DNA from: Deltaproteobacteria bacterium
Lineage (GTDB): Bacteria; Desulfobacterota; Desulfuromonadia; Geobacterales; Geobacteraceae
Assembly (NCBI GenBank): GCA_021847245.1
Contig: JAJZUC010000027.1
Location: 1-33,634, forward strand
Length of the DNA stretch: 33,634 bases
Reading direction: 5' to 3'
The stretch's first letter is position 1, and each line of letters opens with the position of its first letter. The position numbers were made by a program, and so were the translations under genes. Positions 1 through 8,652 of this stretch are shown here, piece by piece. The notes beneath the pieces are model-generated. The model made no database searches and was not told where the DNA came from. It saw only the letters and a list, made by a program, of their open reading frames with translations.

Positions 1-63
1 AAACCGTTGATTGCAACCCTAAGAGCCATTGATCCCTCCCTGAAGAAGTATGTGCAAGCCTGA
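1..63 (+). CDS. 3' end of an unidentified protein (partial)
   Basis: An open frame enters from the left edge and ends at the TGA at 61-63, giving about 20 residues that finish in KKYVQA. This is too little to assign a family. A lysine-proline followed by a short helix would suit the end of a receiver domain, and a sensor kinase lies downstream, but that is only a guess. The frame could also be non-coding. Confidence 0.35.
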   Translation, partial: KPLIATLRAIDPSLKKYVQA

Positions 64-205
64 AGGCTGTGCTATAAACGCGACAATCATATAGAGTTGC
101 CCCCCCAACGTCAACCTCTTTTCGCGACGCTGAACCCTCTTCCGACAAGGCGCTGCGGTTGTTATTGGCACGCAAATTTAATACGTGAGGGTGTGACGGC
201 AATTA

Positions 206-214
206 TGCTAATAT
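206..214 (+). promoter_or_regulatory. candidate extended -10 promoter for the sensor kinase
   Basis: TG-C-TAATAT fits an extended -10 element about 46 bases before the kinase ATG. No convincing -35 is visible. The 64-259 spacer also contains TGGCACG at about 168-174, which resembles a sigma54 -24 element but lacks a matching -12 GC. Confidence 0.3.
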
Positions 215-259
215 GGGCAGAAATGCAAATATATCCGATTTTTTGTTTCAAATATTTTA

Positions 260-2332
260 ATGAAGAATACTCTTGAAAAACGGATCATACTTTTTGCCTT
301 TGCGATTTTGTTCCTGACGATTGCCGCAAATTCGGGGATGGACATCGTGGGGTTCCGGCGCGATTATGTTCAGGCTCTCATCCTGCGGTCGCAAAGTCTT
401 GGACTGTCCCTCAAGACAAGCATTGAAAAGGTGATAGGGCTCGGGCTCGACGTTCGTGAGATCACCGGGCTGACGGAGCGCTGCGCCGAGCTCGTTCAAT
501 CCAGCCCTGAAATTGCCTACTGCGTCGTCACCGACAGCGAGGGGAAGGTCCTCTTTTACAACGACGTATCCTTCAGCAAGCTCCGGTTTGATATCATCAA
601 GAAGGCGTTTACGACCCGGCTTGACCAAAGCATTCACCTGATCGGCGACGAGAAGGCGTATTACGATACGGTTACGCCTGTTCGCGCATCCGACGGGAAG
701 CAGGTGGCACTGATACATATCGGCTTTTCGGATGATGTGATTGCACAAAAGGTCAACCGGATAATTCTTCGTTCTCTCATTGTCCTCGCAGTCTTCTTTC
801 TCATCTCTTTTTCCCTCGTGGTGATATTCGTCAAGAAAAGTATCGTTCAGCCCATTTCCGCTCTTCTCAATGGGGTGAAGAAGGTTTCGGAGGGTGACTT
901 CGAGCAGCGGATCAAGTCGCTGCCCGTCTATGAGTTCGACGAGCTGGCCAAGAACGTCAATCTCATGTCCGAAGCCCTCAAAAACAGGGAAGAAGAGATC
1001 CGTCGCAATTATCAGGAGCTCGAAAATATCCACAACGATCTTCATTCATCATACCTCAAGCTTGAGACATTGAGTCTGGACCTGGAGAAGTCCGAAGAGC
1101 TCTACAAGTCGCTCCTTGAGGATGCCAGTGACGCCATTGTCGTTATTGACGAAAACGAGATTGTCAAAATGGTCAACAAGATGGCGGAGGAGTTCTTCGA
1201 TCTCGGTTCCGACAAGATTGTCGGCCTCTCCCTTAACCGAATGCTTGCCCATATCGGCACCCTCAACGCCCCGGTGGTTTACTCGTTTTTTCAACAGGCG
1301 GGGAAGGGGAAGCAGGTGGCTGAAGAGATACGGTTTCTGCGCTCCGGAGGGGTGGAGGTCGTCGGGTTGATCCATGCCAACATGGTGACCATCGGAAGCG
1401 AGAAGCTCATACAGGCCATAATCCGGGACGTGACCCGGGAACGCGAAATTCTGTTCAATCTTGAAAAGAGTGCTGCCGACCTTGCGCGCCTCAACAAGAT
1501 GAAAGATTCGTTTCTCGGTATTGCTTCCCATGAGCTGAAGACACCCCTCACCGTTATCATGGGCTATGCCGAGCTGATTCTTTCCGATCTTCCCGACAAG
1601 GTTGACAAGAACATTCTGGAAATGGTCCAGAACATCGCCAACGCTGCAGCGAGGCTTGACGGCATCGTCAAGGACATGGTGGACATCTCCATGATCGACG
1701 AAAAGCGTCTTCAGCTGCGACTCGATGAAGTCAACGTCAACCAGCTTGTCATGGATTCGGTCAATGAACTCCGCTTCTTTGTTTCGATGCGCAAGCAACA
1801 GATCGACGTAGAGCTGGATGAAGCGATCCCCGTGATCAAGGGGGACCGTGTCCGGCTGATGCAGCTGCTGTCCAACGTCATCGGCAATTCCATAAAGTTC
1901 ACCCCGGATGCGGGAAAAATCACGATTTCCACGCGCTCCAAGTACCTGCTCCGTTCCAAGCAGCATCCCACCTCTGAACCGATACCGCAGGTGGTCAATA
2001 TTGGAAAGGATCAGCACCTTTACGTGGAGATAACCGTGGCCGATACCGGGATCGGCATTGATCTCGATGACCAGCTTCGCATCTTCGACAAGTTCTACGA
2101 GGTGGGGAATATCGAGGAGCACAGTTCAGGCAAGGTGGCTTTCAAGTCCCGCGGGGCCGGACTCGGCCTCTCGATCGCCAAAGGAATTGTCGAGATGCAC
2201 GGCGGTGAAGTCTGGGTCGAGTCCCCGGGCTATAACCCGGAACAGCTTCCCGGCTCCACCTTCCACATAGTTTTGCCTCTTAACCCGGTCACTGGCGACG
2301 GGACCATCGACTATCTGAACCTTCTCAAGTAG
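260..2332 (+). CDS. membrane-bound sensor histidine kinase (HAMP-PAS-HisKA-HATPase)
   Basis: This 690-residue two-component sensor kinase would autophosphorylate on a histidine and pass the phosphate to an unseen response regulator. Seen in order: TM1 at about residues 9-27, a ~140-residue extracytoplasmic sensing region, TM2 at about 168-192, a HAMP segment to about 245, a coiled-coil stretch, a PAS domain at about 280-395, then the H-box ASHELKTP with phospho-acceptor His424. The ATPase domain has an N-box (NVIGNSIKFTP), DTGIGI and a GAGLGLSIAKG G2 box. An insertion of about 30 residues separates N-box and G1. No clear Shine-Dalgarno precedes the ATG, so the start is less certain than the gene. 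No response regulator is adjacent, so it is probably an orphan or partnered upstream of the window. The ligand cannot be inferred. Confidence 0.93.
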   Translation: MKNTLEKRIILFAFAILFLTIAANSGMDIVGFRRDYVQALILRSQSLGLSLKTSIEKVIGLGLDVREITGLTERCAELVQSSPEIAYCVVTDSEGKVLFYNDVSFSKLRFDIIKKAFTTRLDQSIHLIGDEKAYYDTVTPVRASDGKQVALIHIGFSDDVIAQKVNRIILRSLIVLAVFFLISFSLVVIFVKKSIVQPISALLNGVKKVSEGDFEQRIKSLPVYEFDELAKNVNLMSEALKNREEEIRRNYQELENIHNDLHSSYLKLETLSLDLEKSEELYKSLLEDASDAIVVIDENEIVKMVNKMAEEFFDLGSDKIVGLSLNRMLAHIGTLNAPVVYSFFQQAGKGKQVAEEIRFLRSGGVEVVGLIHANMVTIGSEKLIQAIIRDVTREREILFNLEKSAADLARLNKMKDSFLGIASHELKTPLTVIMGYAELILSDLPDKVDKNILEMVQNIANAAARLDGIVKDMVDISMIDEKRLQLRLDEVNVNQLVMDSVNELRFFVSMRKQQIDVELDEAIPVIKGDRVRLMQLLSNVIGNSIKFTPDAGKITISTRSKYLLRSKQHPTSEPIPQVVNIGKDQHLYVEITVADTGIGIDLDDQLRIFDKFYEVGNIEEHSSGKVAFKSRGAGLGLSIAKGIVEMHGGEVWVESPGYNPEQLPGSTFHIVLPLNPVTGDGTIDYLNLLK

Positions 2333-2371
2333 GGATGCCGGATTCATTAGAAAAAACTACCGTGTTTCGCC

Positions 2372-2400
2372 TTGAATATCGCTCGGCATTTCGGTATAAA
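2372..2400 (+). promoter_or_regulatory. sigma70-type promoter for the MBL-fold hydrolase
   Basis: TTGAAT, a 17-base spacer and TATAAA. The predicted transcript start is near 2407, about 50 bases before the GTG at 2459. The promoter occupies the region where a longer reading frame would otherwise begin, so it also argues for the GTG start. Confidence 0.6.
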
Positions 2401-2458
2401 AAATTGGTTATGCCTTTTGGCCATGCCTGCGTCTTCGGGGCAATCACACGGAGGGATC

Positions 2459-3229
2459 GTGAAGGTCTGCCTGCTCGCCAGTGGAAGCAAGGGGAACTCC
2501 TTATATGTGGAGTCGGGCGAAAGCAGAATTCTCGTTGATGCAGGACTTTCCGCGCGGGAGATTGTACGCCGGCTTGCCGTGATAGGTGTCGATGCTGCAG
2601 ATTTGGACGGACTATTTGTGAGTCACGAGCACGTGGATCATGTGCGCGGGGTAGGGGTGCTGGCCCGCAGGTACCATCTGCCGGTCTATGCCAGCTATCC
2701 TACCCACCGGGCGATTGGCAAAAGCCTGCAAGAAGTTCCGGTTACCGAGTTTGAAACGGGCTATTCGTTCGTTTTTCGAGATCTCCTGGTCGATCCGTTC
2801 CCCATCACCCACGATGCCTGTGATCCGGTTGGATTTACCTTTGAAAGTTCTGAGGGAAAGATAGGGGTCGCCACCGATTTTGGTGTAGCGACCCGCCTCG
2901 TAGCCGACAAGCTCAAGCAGTGCCGGGTTCTTGTACTCGAATCGAACCATGACGAAGAGATGCTGATCAACGGCCCCTATCCCTGGCATCTCAAGCAGCG
3001 GATCAAGTCCCGTCACGGCCATCTTTCCAACAACGATTCAGCAGCCCTGTTGTCGGATCTGCTGGGCTCCGGGCTCGAGGGCCTCTTCCTTGCACACCTC
3101 TCTGAAGTCAACAACGACCCGGCCGTTGCCCGGAACGTGACACGGAATCTCTTGACCTCGCAGAATGTCTGCTCACCAAGGCTGATTGTCGGCGAGCAGC
3201 ACCAGCCGAGCGAAATCTTCAACCTGTGA
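2459..3229 (+). CDS. MBL-fold metallo-hydrolase (YycJ/WalJ-like)
   Basis: The 256-residue product has the metallo-beta-lactamase fold signature HEHVDH near residue 55, preceded by an LLASGSKGNS start and an LVDAGLS strand, and followed by a later ITHDA histidine and an ATDFG aspartate. These are expected ligands of a binuclear metal centre. The family includes YycJ/WalJ-type proteins with proposed nuclease activity in DNA repair; the substrate here is unknown. The GTG at 2459 was chosen because GGAGGG lies just upstream and because the frame before it overlaps a promoter. It appears to be a single-gene transcript, with its own promoter at 2372 and a hairpin terminator right after the stop. 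Confidence 0.88.
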   Translation: MKVCLLASGSKGNSLYVESGESRILVDAGLSAREIVRRLAVIGVDAADLDGLFVSHEHVDHVRGVGVLARRYHLPVYASYPTHRAIGKSLQEVPVTEFETGYSFVFRDLLVDPFPITHDACDPVGFTFESSEGKIGVATDFGVATRLVADKLKQCRVLVLESNHDEEMLINGPYPWHLKQRIKSRHGHLSNNDSAALLSDLLGSGLEGLFLAHLSEVNNDPAVARNVTRNLLTSQNVCSPRLIVGEQHQPSEIFNL

Positions 3230-3238
3230 CCATTGCCG

Positions 3239-3269
3239 GGGCCGACACGATGTCAGCCCTTTTACTTTT
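3239..3269 (+). terminator. intrinsic terminator / purB leader hairpin
   Basis: A 9-bp stem with one C-A mismatch (GGGCCGACA / TGTCAGCCC) and a 3-base loop is followed by TTTTACTTTT. It lies between the hydrolase stop and the purB ribosome binding site, so it could terminate the upstream gene or act as an attenuator for purB. Confidence 0.5.
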
Positions 3270-3293
3270 GCCCTGACGAAGGAGAACCCAGCC

Positions 3294-4589
3294 GTGATCG
3301 AACGTTACAGCCGCCCTGAAATGTCCCGTATCTGGGAGCCGCGAAACCGCTACCAGAAGTGGCTCGATATCGAGATATATGCCTGTGAAGCCCACGCCGA
3401 GCTGGGGAACATCCCCTGCGAGGCGGTCGAACGGATCAAGTCCAAGGCCAACTTTGACGTGGAGCGCATTGACGAGATCGAGCGGACCGTGAAGCACGAC
3501 GTCATCGCGTTTCTGACCTCAGTCGCCGACTACATCGGGGACGACTCCCGCTTTGTTCACCTCGGCCTCACCTCCTCGGATGTTCTCGACACCTCGTTCG
3601 CCATGCTGCTCGCGGAGGCGTCCGACCTCATCATCGACGACATCAGGCGTCTCATGGAGGTCATCAAGCGCCGGGCCCATGAGCACAAAGACACCCCGAT
3701 GATGGGGCGCTCCCACGGCATCCATGCGGAACCGGTCACCTTCGGTATCAAGATGGCCCTCTGGTATGACGAGATGCGCCGCAACCTCCGCCGGATGGAG
3801 TCCGCCCGGGAGACCATCGCGTACGGGAAGATCTCGGGGGCGGTCGGCACCTTCGCCAACATCGACCCCCGCGTCGAGGAGTACGTCTGCAGCAAAGCGG
3901 GCCTGAAACCTGCTCCCTGCTCGACGCAGGTCATCCAGCGCGACCGTCACGCCGAGTTTTTCTCGACGCTGGCGATCATTGCGAGCTCCATCGAGAAATT
4001 CGCCGTGGAGATCCGCCACCTCCAGCGGACGGAAGTCCTCGAAGCCGAAGAGTATTTCAGCAAGGGGCAGAAGGGATCTTCGGCCATGCCGCACAAGCGC
4101 AACCCGGTCCTCTCCGAGAATCTCACCGGCCTTGCCCGTCTGGTGCGCGGCTATGCCGTATCGGCCTTCGAGAACGTGCCGCTCTGGCACGAGCGGGACA
4201 TCTCCCACTCCTCCGTCGAGCGCGTCATCGGGCCGGACGCAACGATCGTCATGGACTTCATGCTCAACCGCTGCATCGGGCTCATCGACAACCTCGTGGT
4301 CTATCCCGAAAACATGATGAGGAACCTCAACCTCATGCGGGGGCTCATCTTCTCGCAGCGGGTCCTCCTGAAACTGGCCACTGCCGGCGCTTCCCGCGAA
4401 AAGGCCTACGAACTCGTCCAGCGCAACGCCATGAAGGTCTGGGAGCAGGGAAAGGATTTCCAGACCGAACTCCTGGCGGACGCCGAAGTCCGGGGGTATC
4501 TGCCCGAGGAGGAGATTCGCGAGGCGTTTGACCTCCAGTACCATCTCAAGCACGTAGACACCATCTTCACGAGGGTATTCGGTGGATAA
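3294..4589 (+). CDS. purB: adenylosuccinate lyase
   Basis: PurB cleaves SAICAR to AICAR plus fumarate and adenylosuccinate to AMP plus fumarate in purine synthesis, as a cytosolic tetramer. The 431-residue length matches the Bacillus-type family. The fumarase/lyase signature SSAMPHKRNP sits at about residues 262-271, and the N-terminal MIERYSRPEMSRIW stretch and TSSDVLDT loop are typical. The GTG at 3294 has GGAG nine bases upstream and gives the family's usual N-terminus; the open frame continues further upstream but without a plausible start. The last 8 bases overlap the next gene, suggesting translational coupling. It heads a purine-rich operon. Confidence 0.97.
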   Translation: MIERYSRPEMSRIWEPRNRYQKWLDIEIYACEAHAELGNIPCEAVERIKSKANFDVERIDEIERTVKHDVIAFLTSVADYIGDDSRFVHLGLTSSDVLDTSFAMLLAEASDLIIDDIRRLMEVIKRRAHEHKDTPMMGRSHGIHAEPVTFGIKMALWYDEMRRNLRRMESARETIAYGKISGAVGTFANIDPRVEEYVCSKAGLKPAPCSTQVIQRDRHAEFFSTLAIIASSIEKFAVEIRHLQRTEVLEAEEYFSKGQKGSSAMPHKRNPVLSENLTGLARLVRGYAVSAFENVPLWHERDISHSSVERVIGPDATIVMDFMLNRCIGLIDNLVVYPENMMRNLNLMRGLIFSQRVLLKLATAGASREKAYELVQRNAMKVWEQGKDFQTELLADAEVRGYLPEEEIREAFDLQYHLKHVDTIFTRVFGG

Positions 4590-5664
4590 CATCCTGGAGC
4601 TCTTCAGAAGCGGAGCTGACGAGGGTTCGCTGGTGTTCTGGCTCAAGGAACTCCTGTCGGCCGTCGTCATCTTCACCTTCTACTGGGTTCTTTCGCTCAT
4701 TGTCCGCTATCTCCTGACCCACTGGGCCCCGCGGCTGACGTCATTCACGCGCACCGACCTGGATGACCGGATCCTCCAGCGGGTGACTCCCCCCACGTGT
4801 CTGCTCGTGGTGCTGGCCGGCCTCTATTTTGCCGTGAAGTCCCTGCCGCTTCCCGAAAAGGTCCATGTGGCGCTTTCCGGGGCGGTGTTCATTCTCAACG
4901 TCATAGTCGTCAGCAACATCGCCTGGCGCGGGATCGACGAACTTCTGGAGTGGTACGGCACGCGTCTCGCCGAGCGGCACGGGGCGGGCGTTGACCGCCA
5001 GGTCATCCCGCCGCTGGAAAAACTGATCACCATTTTCCTTGTGGGGATCGCGCTGATGGTGACGCTGCGGCACTTCAACTACGACATCCTGTCAGTCGTG
5101 ACCGCCCTCGGCATCGGTTCTCTGGCCATCGGCATGGCGGCCAAGGACACCCTCGCCAATATGATCTCCGGCTTTACCCTCATGGTGGACCGGCCGTTCC
5201 GGATTGGCGACCGCGTCCAGCTTGCTTCCGGCCAGTGGGGCGATGTCTCCGACATCGGGCTTCGCACCACGAAGATCAAGACGGTCGACAATACCCTCCT
5301 CATCATCCCCAACTCCGAGCTCTGCAACACGACGATCATCAACATGGCGTTTCCCGACATGCGCGCCAAGGGGAGGGTGAACGTCGGCGTCGGATACGGC
5401 AGCGATGTGGAAGTGGTGAAGCGGATCCTGACCGAGACCGCCCTTGAGATCGCTGAAGTGCTCAGGGAGCCGGCGCCGGAGGCTTTCTTCGTCTCCTTCG
5501 GCGAGAGCGCCCTGAACATGTCGCTGTTCTTCTGGGTTGAGGACTACGCACGGGTCTTCGCCACCACCGACCGCATCAACGAGCGCATCATCACCCGTTT
5601 CCGGGAGGAGGGGATCACGATCCCCTATCCGACCCGGACAGTTTTCCTTGAAAAGGACCACTAA
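4582..5664 (+). CDS. MscS-family mechanosensitive ion channel
   Basis: The 360-residue membrane protein should gate solute efflux under osmotic stress. Hydrophobic segments lie at about residues 19-45, 73-90, 96-115 and 146-165, followed by the pore helix (about 170-195) with the Gly/Ala-rich ALGIGSLAIGMAAKDTLANM pattern. Then comes the MscS beta domain with RPFRIGDRV, GDVSDIGLRTT and IIPNSEL, and a C-terminal alpha/beta domain. The GTG start overlaps the end of purB by 8 bases and has GAGGG seven bases upstream. The stop overlaps the purL start as TAATG. Its place between purB and purL is unusual by function; co-transcription is inferred from the overlaps. Confidence 0.93.
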   Translation: MDNILELFRSGADEGSLVFWLKELLSAVVIFTFYWVLSLIVRYLLTHWAPRLTSFTRTDLDDRILQRVTPPTCLLVVLAGLYFAVKSLPLPEKVHVALSGAVFILNVIVVSNIAWRGIDELLEWYGTRLAERHGAGVDRQVIPPLEKLITIFLVGIALMVTLRHFNYDILSVVTALGIGSLAIGMAAKDTLANMISGFTLMVDRPFRIGDRVQLASGQWGDVSDIGLRTTKIKTVDNTLLIIPNSELCNTTIINMAFPDMRAKGRVNVGVGYGSDVEVVKRILTETALEIAEVLREPAPEAFFVSFGESALNMSLFFWVEDYARVFATTDRINERIITRFREEGITIPYPTRTVFLEKDH

Positions 5665-8651
5665 TGGCGAGAAGAATCGAAATAGCCCTGAAGAGAGGCG
5701 TACGTGACGCCCGCGGCGAGCGGATCAAGCGGGAGATCGAGCATTTCCTTCATCTTGCGGTCGAGGAGGTGCGGACCATCGACGTCTACACGGTGGACGG
5801 GGAATTGAGCGAAAATGAGCTGGTAAAGGCGGCATCGGAGCCTTTCTGCGATCCGGTTATCCAGGATTGGAGCATAGACCGGCCAGTGGCCGACGGTTTC
5901 GATTTCCTCGTCGAGGTGGGATTTCGTCCCGGCGTCACCGACAACGTGGGGCGGACCGCCCGGGAGGCGATCGAGTACATCACCGGACGGCCGTTTGCGG
6001 CGGGCGAGGGGGTCTATACGTCGGTCCAGTACCTCCTGAAGGGCGAACTCTCCCGGGCCGACGTGGAACGGATCGCCAAGGACCTCCTCTGTAACACCCT
6101 CATTCAACGCTTCGCGATCCTCGACCATGCGGAATTCCTGGCCCAGGGAGGTGTGCCCGTCTCCGCCCCGAAAGTAACCGCCGAGACGCGGAGCCAGGTG
6201 CGTGAAATCATTCTGAATGTCTCGGACGATGAACTGATGCGGATCAGCAGGGAAGGGGTGCTGGCCCTGACCCTAGACGAGATGAAGATCATCCAGGCTC
6301 ACTATCGCGACCCTGCGGTTGTTGCCGAGCGTCGCAAGGTGGGGCTTTCGGACAAGCCGACCGACGCGGAGCTGGAGGCCCTTGCCCAGACCTGGTCGGA
6401 GCACTGCAAGCACAAGATCTTCTCCGGTAACGTCGAGTACTTCGACGAGAACGGGAACCGGGAGGAGATCCGGTCCCTGTTCAAGAGCTACATTCAGCGG
6501 ACCACGGCTACGGTTCGCCAGCAGCTCGGCGACAGCGACTACTGCCTGTCGGTGTTCAAGGACAACGCCGGAGTCATCAGGTTCAACGACGACTGGTCGC
6601 TGGTCTTCAAGGTCGAGACCCACAACTCCCCGTCAGCCCTCGATCCCTACGGCGGGGCACTGACCGGGATCGTCGGCGTCAACCGCGACCCCTTCGGCAC
6701 CGGCATGGGGGCACGGCTCATCTTCAACACGGACGTCTTCTGCTTTGCCTCGCCGTTTTACGAGAAGCCGCTCCCGAGCCGTCTCCTGCACCCCCGCCGC
6801 ATCTATGAGGGGGTGGTGGAGGGGGTCGAGCACGGCGGGAACAAGAGCGGTATCCCGACGGTGAACGGCTCCCTGGTGTTCGATGACCGTTTTGCCGGCA
6901 AGCCGCTCGTCTTCTGCGGCACCGCCGGCCTCATGCCGGCCACCATCAACGGCAAGCCGGCCCATGAAAAGCATATCAATCCGGGCGACCTGATCGTCAT
7001 GACCGGCGGACGGATCGGCAAGGACGGCATCCACGGCGCCACCTTCTCGTCCGAGGAGCTGACCGAGAACTCTCCGGTGACCGCCGTCCAGATCGGCGAT
7101 CCGATCACCCAGAAGCGGATGACCGACTTCCTGATCCGTGCCCGGGACAAGGGACTCTACAACTTCATCACCGACAACGGGGCAGGGGGGCTCTCCTCCT
7201 CGGTGGGGGAGATGGCCAAGGAGTGCGGCGGCTGCCGGATGGACCTCTCCAAGGCCCCGCTCAAGTATCCGGGACTCGATCCATGGGAGATCCTCATCTC
7301 GGAGGCACAGGAGCGGATGAGCCTCGCGGTGCCGCCGGCCCACATCGACGAGTTTCTCGCCATGGCGAAGCGCTTCGGGGTGGAGGCTACGGTGCTCGGC
7401 GAATTCACCGACACCGGCATCTTCCAGGTCATGTACGGCGAGCGGACCATCGCCTATCTTCCGATCAGCTTCCTCCACGAGGGGCTTCCTCCCATGGAGA
7501 TGCGGGGGGTCTGGGAGATCAAGCGGCATGAAGAACCGACCATCGAGGTTTTGGCCGACCAGACCGGCGATCTCAAGCGGCTTCTCGGCTCGCTCAACAT
7601 CTGCTCCAAGGAGGCGGTGGTCCGCCGCTACGACCACGAGGTCCAGGGCGGAAGCGTGGTGAAGCCCTTCACCGGCGTCGCCAACGACGGACCTTCCGAC
7701 GCGGCGGTGGTGCGGCCGGTGCTCGACTCCTTTGAGGGGGTCGTGGTGGCCCACGGCATCTGCCCCCGCTACAGCGACATCGATACCTACCACATGACCG
7801 CCAACGCCATCGACGAGGGAGTGCGCAACTACGTGGCCGTGGGCGGCTCGCTGGATCTGGTCTCCGGGCTCGACAACTTCTGCTGGTGTGATCCGGTCAA
7901 GTCGGAAAAAACCCCGGACGGTGAGTACAAGATGGCCCAGTTGGTCCGCTCCAACAAGGCGCTCTACGACTACTGCGTCGCCTACGGCATCCCGCTCATC
8001 TCCGGCAAGGATTCCATGAAAAACGACTTCTACGACGGAGCGGTCAAGATCTCGATCCCGCCGACCCTCCTCTTCTCGGTCATCGGCAAGATCGATGATG
8101 TGCGCAAGGCGGTCACCATGGACGTCAAGCGGCCGGGAGACATCGTCTACCTCCTCGGGACGACCGCCAACGAGCTGGGGGGGTCCGAATACTTCGCCCT
8201 CCGGGGCTTCGTCGGGAACCAGGTGCCGAAGGTCGATGCCGCCAGGGCCCTGAAGCGCTACCGCTTACTCCACCGGGCCATGGCCGCCGGGCTAGTCGCC
8301 TCCTGCCACGACCTTTCCGACGGCGGCCTCGCCGTCGCCCTGGCGGAAAAGGCCTTTGCCGGCGGGTTCGGGATTTCGGCCGAGCTGGGGAGTGTTCCCT
8401 GGAGCGGTGATGTCGCCGGGAGAAACGACACCGTTCTCCTCTTTTCCGAGTCGGCCTCGCGGCATCTGGTAACGGTCAGGCCGGAGCACCGTGCCGCCTT
8501 CGAACAGCTCCTGGGGTGCGACGCAGCCAGGATCGGGGTGGTGACGGAAGAAGACGTCCTGAGCATCGCGGGTCTCTCCGGTGCCGCGGTGATCAGGGAG
8601 CGGATCGACGAACTCAAGCAAGCGTGGCAGAGCCCGCTGGGGGAGCTCTAA
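5664..8651 (+). CDS. purL: phosphoribosylformylglycinamidine synthase, PurL with fused PurS-like repeats
   Basis: This is the ATP-dependent synthetase subunit converting FGAR plus glutamine-derived ammonia to FGAM in purine synthesis. The 995 residues exceed small PurL (~740) and fall short of the E. coli single-chain enzyme (~1295). The extra N-terminal ~170 residues read as two PurS-like units: one at about 1-85 (ending DPVIQDWSI) and one at about 88-165 (RPGVTDNVGRTA to NTLIQRFAI). The catalytic core shows TWSEHCKHK, VETHNSPSALDPYGGA and two AIRS-like halves with SGKDSMKND and SCHDLSDGGLAVAL. No glutaminase domain follows; it is the separate gene one base downstream. The start has AAGGA six bases upstream. 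Confidence 0.95.
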   Translation: MARRIEIALKRGVRDARGERIKREIEHFLHLAVEEVRTIDVYTVDGELSENELVKAASEPFCDPVIQDWSIDRPVADGFDFLVEVGFRPGVTDNVGRTAREAIEYITGRPFAAGEGVYTSVQYLLKGELSRADVERIAKDLLCNTLIQRFAILDHAEFLAQGGVPVSAPKVTAETRSQVREIILNVSDDELMRISREGVLALTLDEMKIIQAHYRDPAVVAERRKVGLSDKPTDAELEALAQTWSEHCKHKIFSGNVEYFDENGNREEIRSLFKSYIQRTTATVRQQLGDSDYCLSVFKDNAGVIRFNDDWSLVFKVETHNSPSALDPYGGALTGIVGVNRDPFGTGMGARLIFNTDVFCFASPFYEKPLPSRLLHPRRIYEGVVEGVEHGGNKSGIPTVNGSLVFDDRFAGKPLVFCGTAGLMPATINGKPAHEKHINPGDLIVMTGGRIGKDGIHGATFSSEELTENSPVTAVQIGDPITQKRMTDFLIRARDKGLYNFITDNGAGGLSSSVGEMAKECGGCRMDLSKAPLKYPGLDPWEILISEAQERMSLAVPPAHIDEFLAMAKRFGVEATVLGEFTDTGIFQVMYGERTIAYLPISFLHEGLPPMEMRGVWEIKRHEEPTIEVLADQTGDLKRLLGSLNICSKEAVVRRYDHEVQGGSVVKPFTGVANDGPSDAAVVRPVLDSFEGVVVAHGICPRYSDIDTYHMTANAIDEGVRNYVAVGGSLDLVSGLDNFCWCDPVKSEKTPDGEYKMAQLVRSNKALYDYCVAYGIPLISGKDSMKNDFYDGAVKISIPPTLLFSVIGKIDDVRKAVTMDVKRPGDIVYLLGTTANELGGSEYFALRGFVGNQVPKVDAARALKRYRLLHRAMAAGLVASCHDLSDGGLAVALAEKAFAGGFGISAELGSVPWSGDVAGRNDTVLLFSESASRHLVTVRPEHRAAFEQLLGCDAARIGVVTEEDVLSIAGLSGAAVIRERIDELKQAWQSPLGEL

Positions 8652-8652
8652 G

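Noticed and set aside
168-183. TGGCACG as a sigma54 -24 element before the sensor kinase
   Set aside because: No GC at the required -12 position; the spacing does not fit.
2372-2458. Longer N-terminus for the MBL-fold hydrolase
   Set aside because: The extension overlaps a good promoter and lacks a binding site; the GTG at 2459 gives the family N-terminus.
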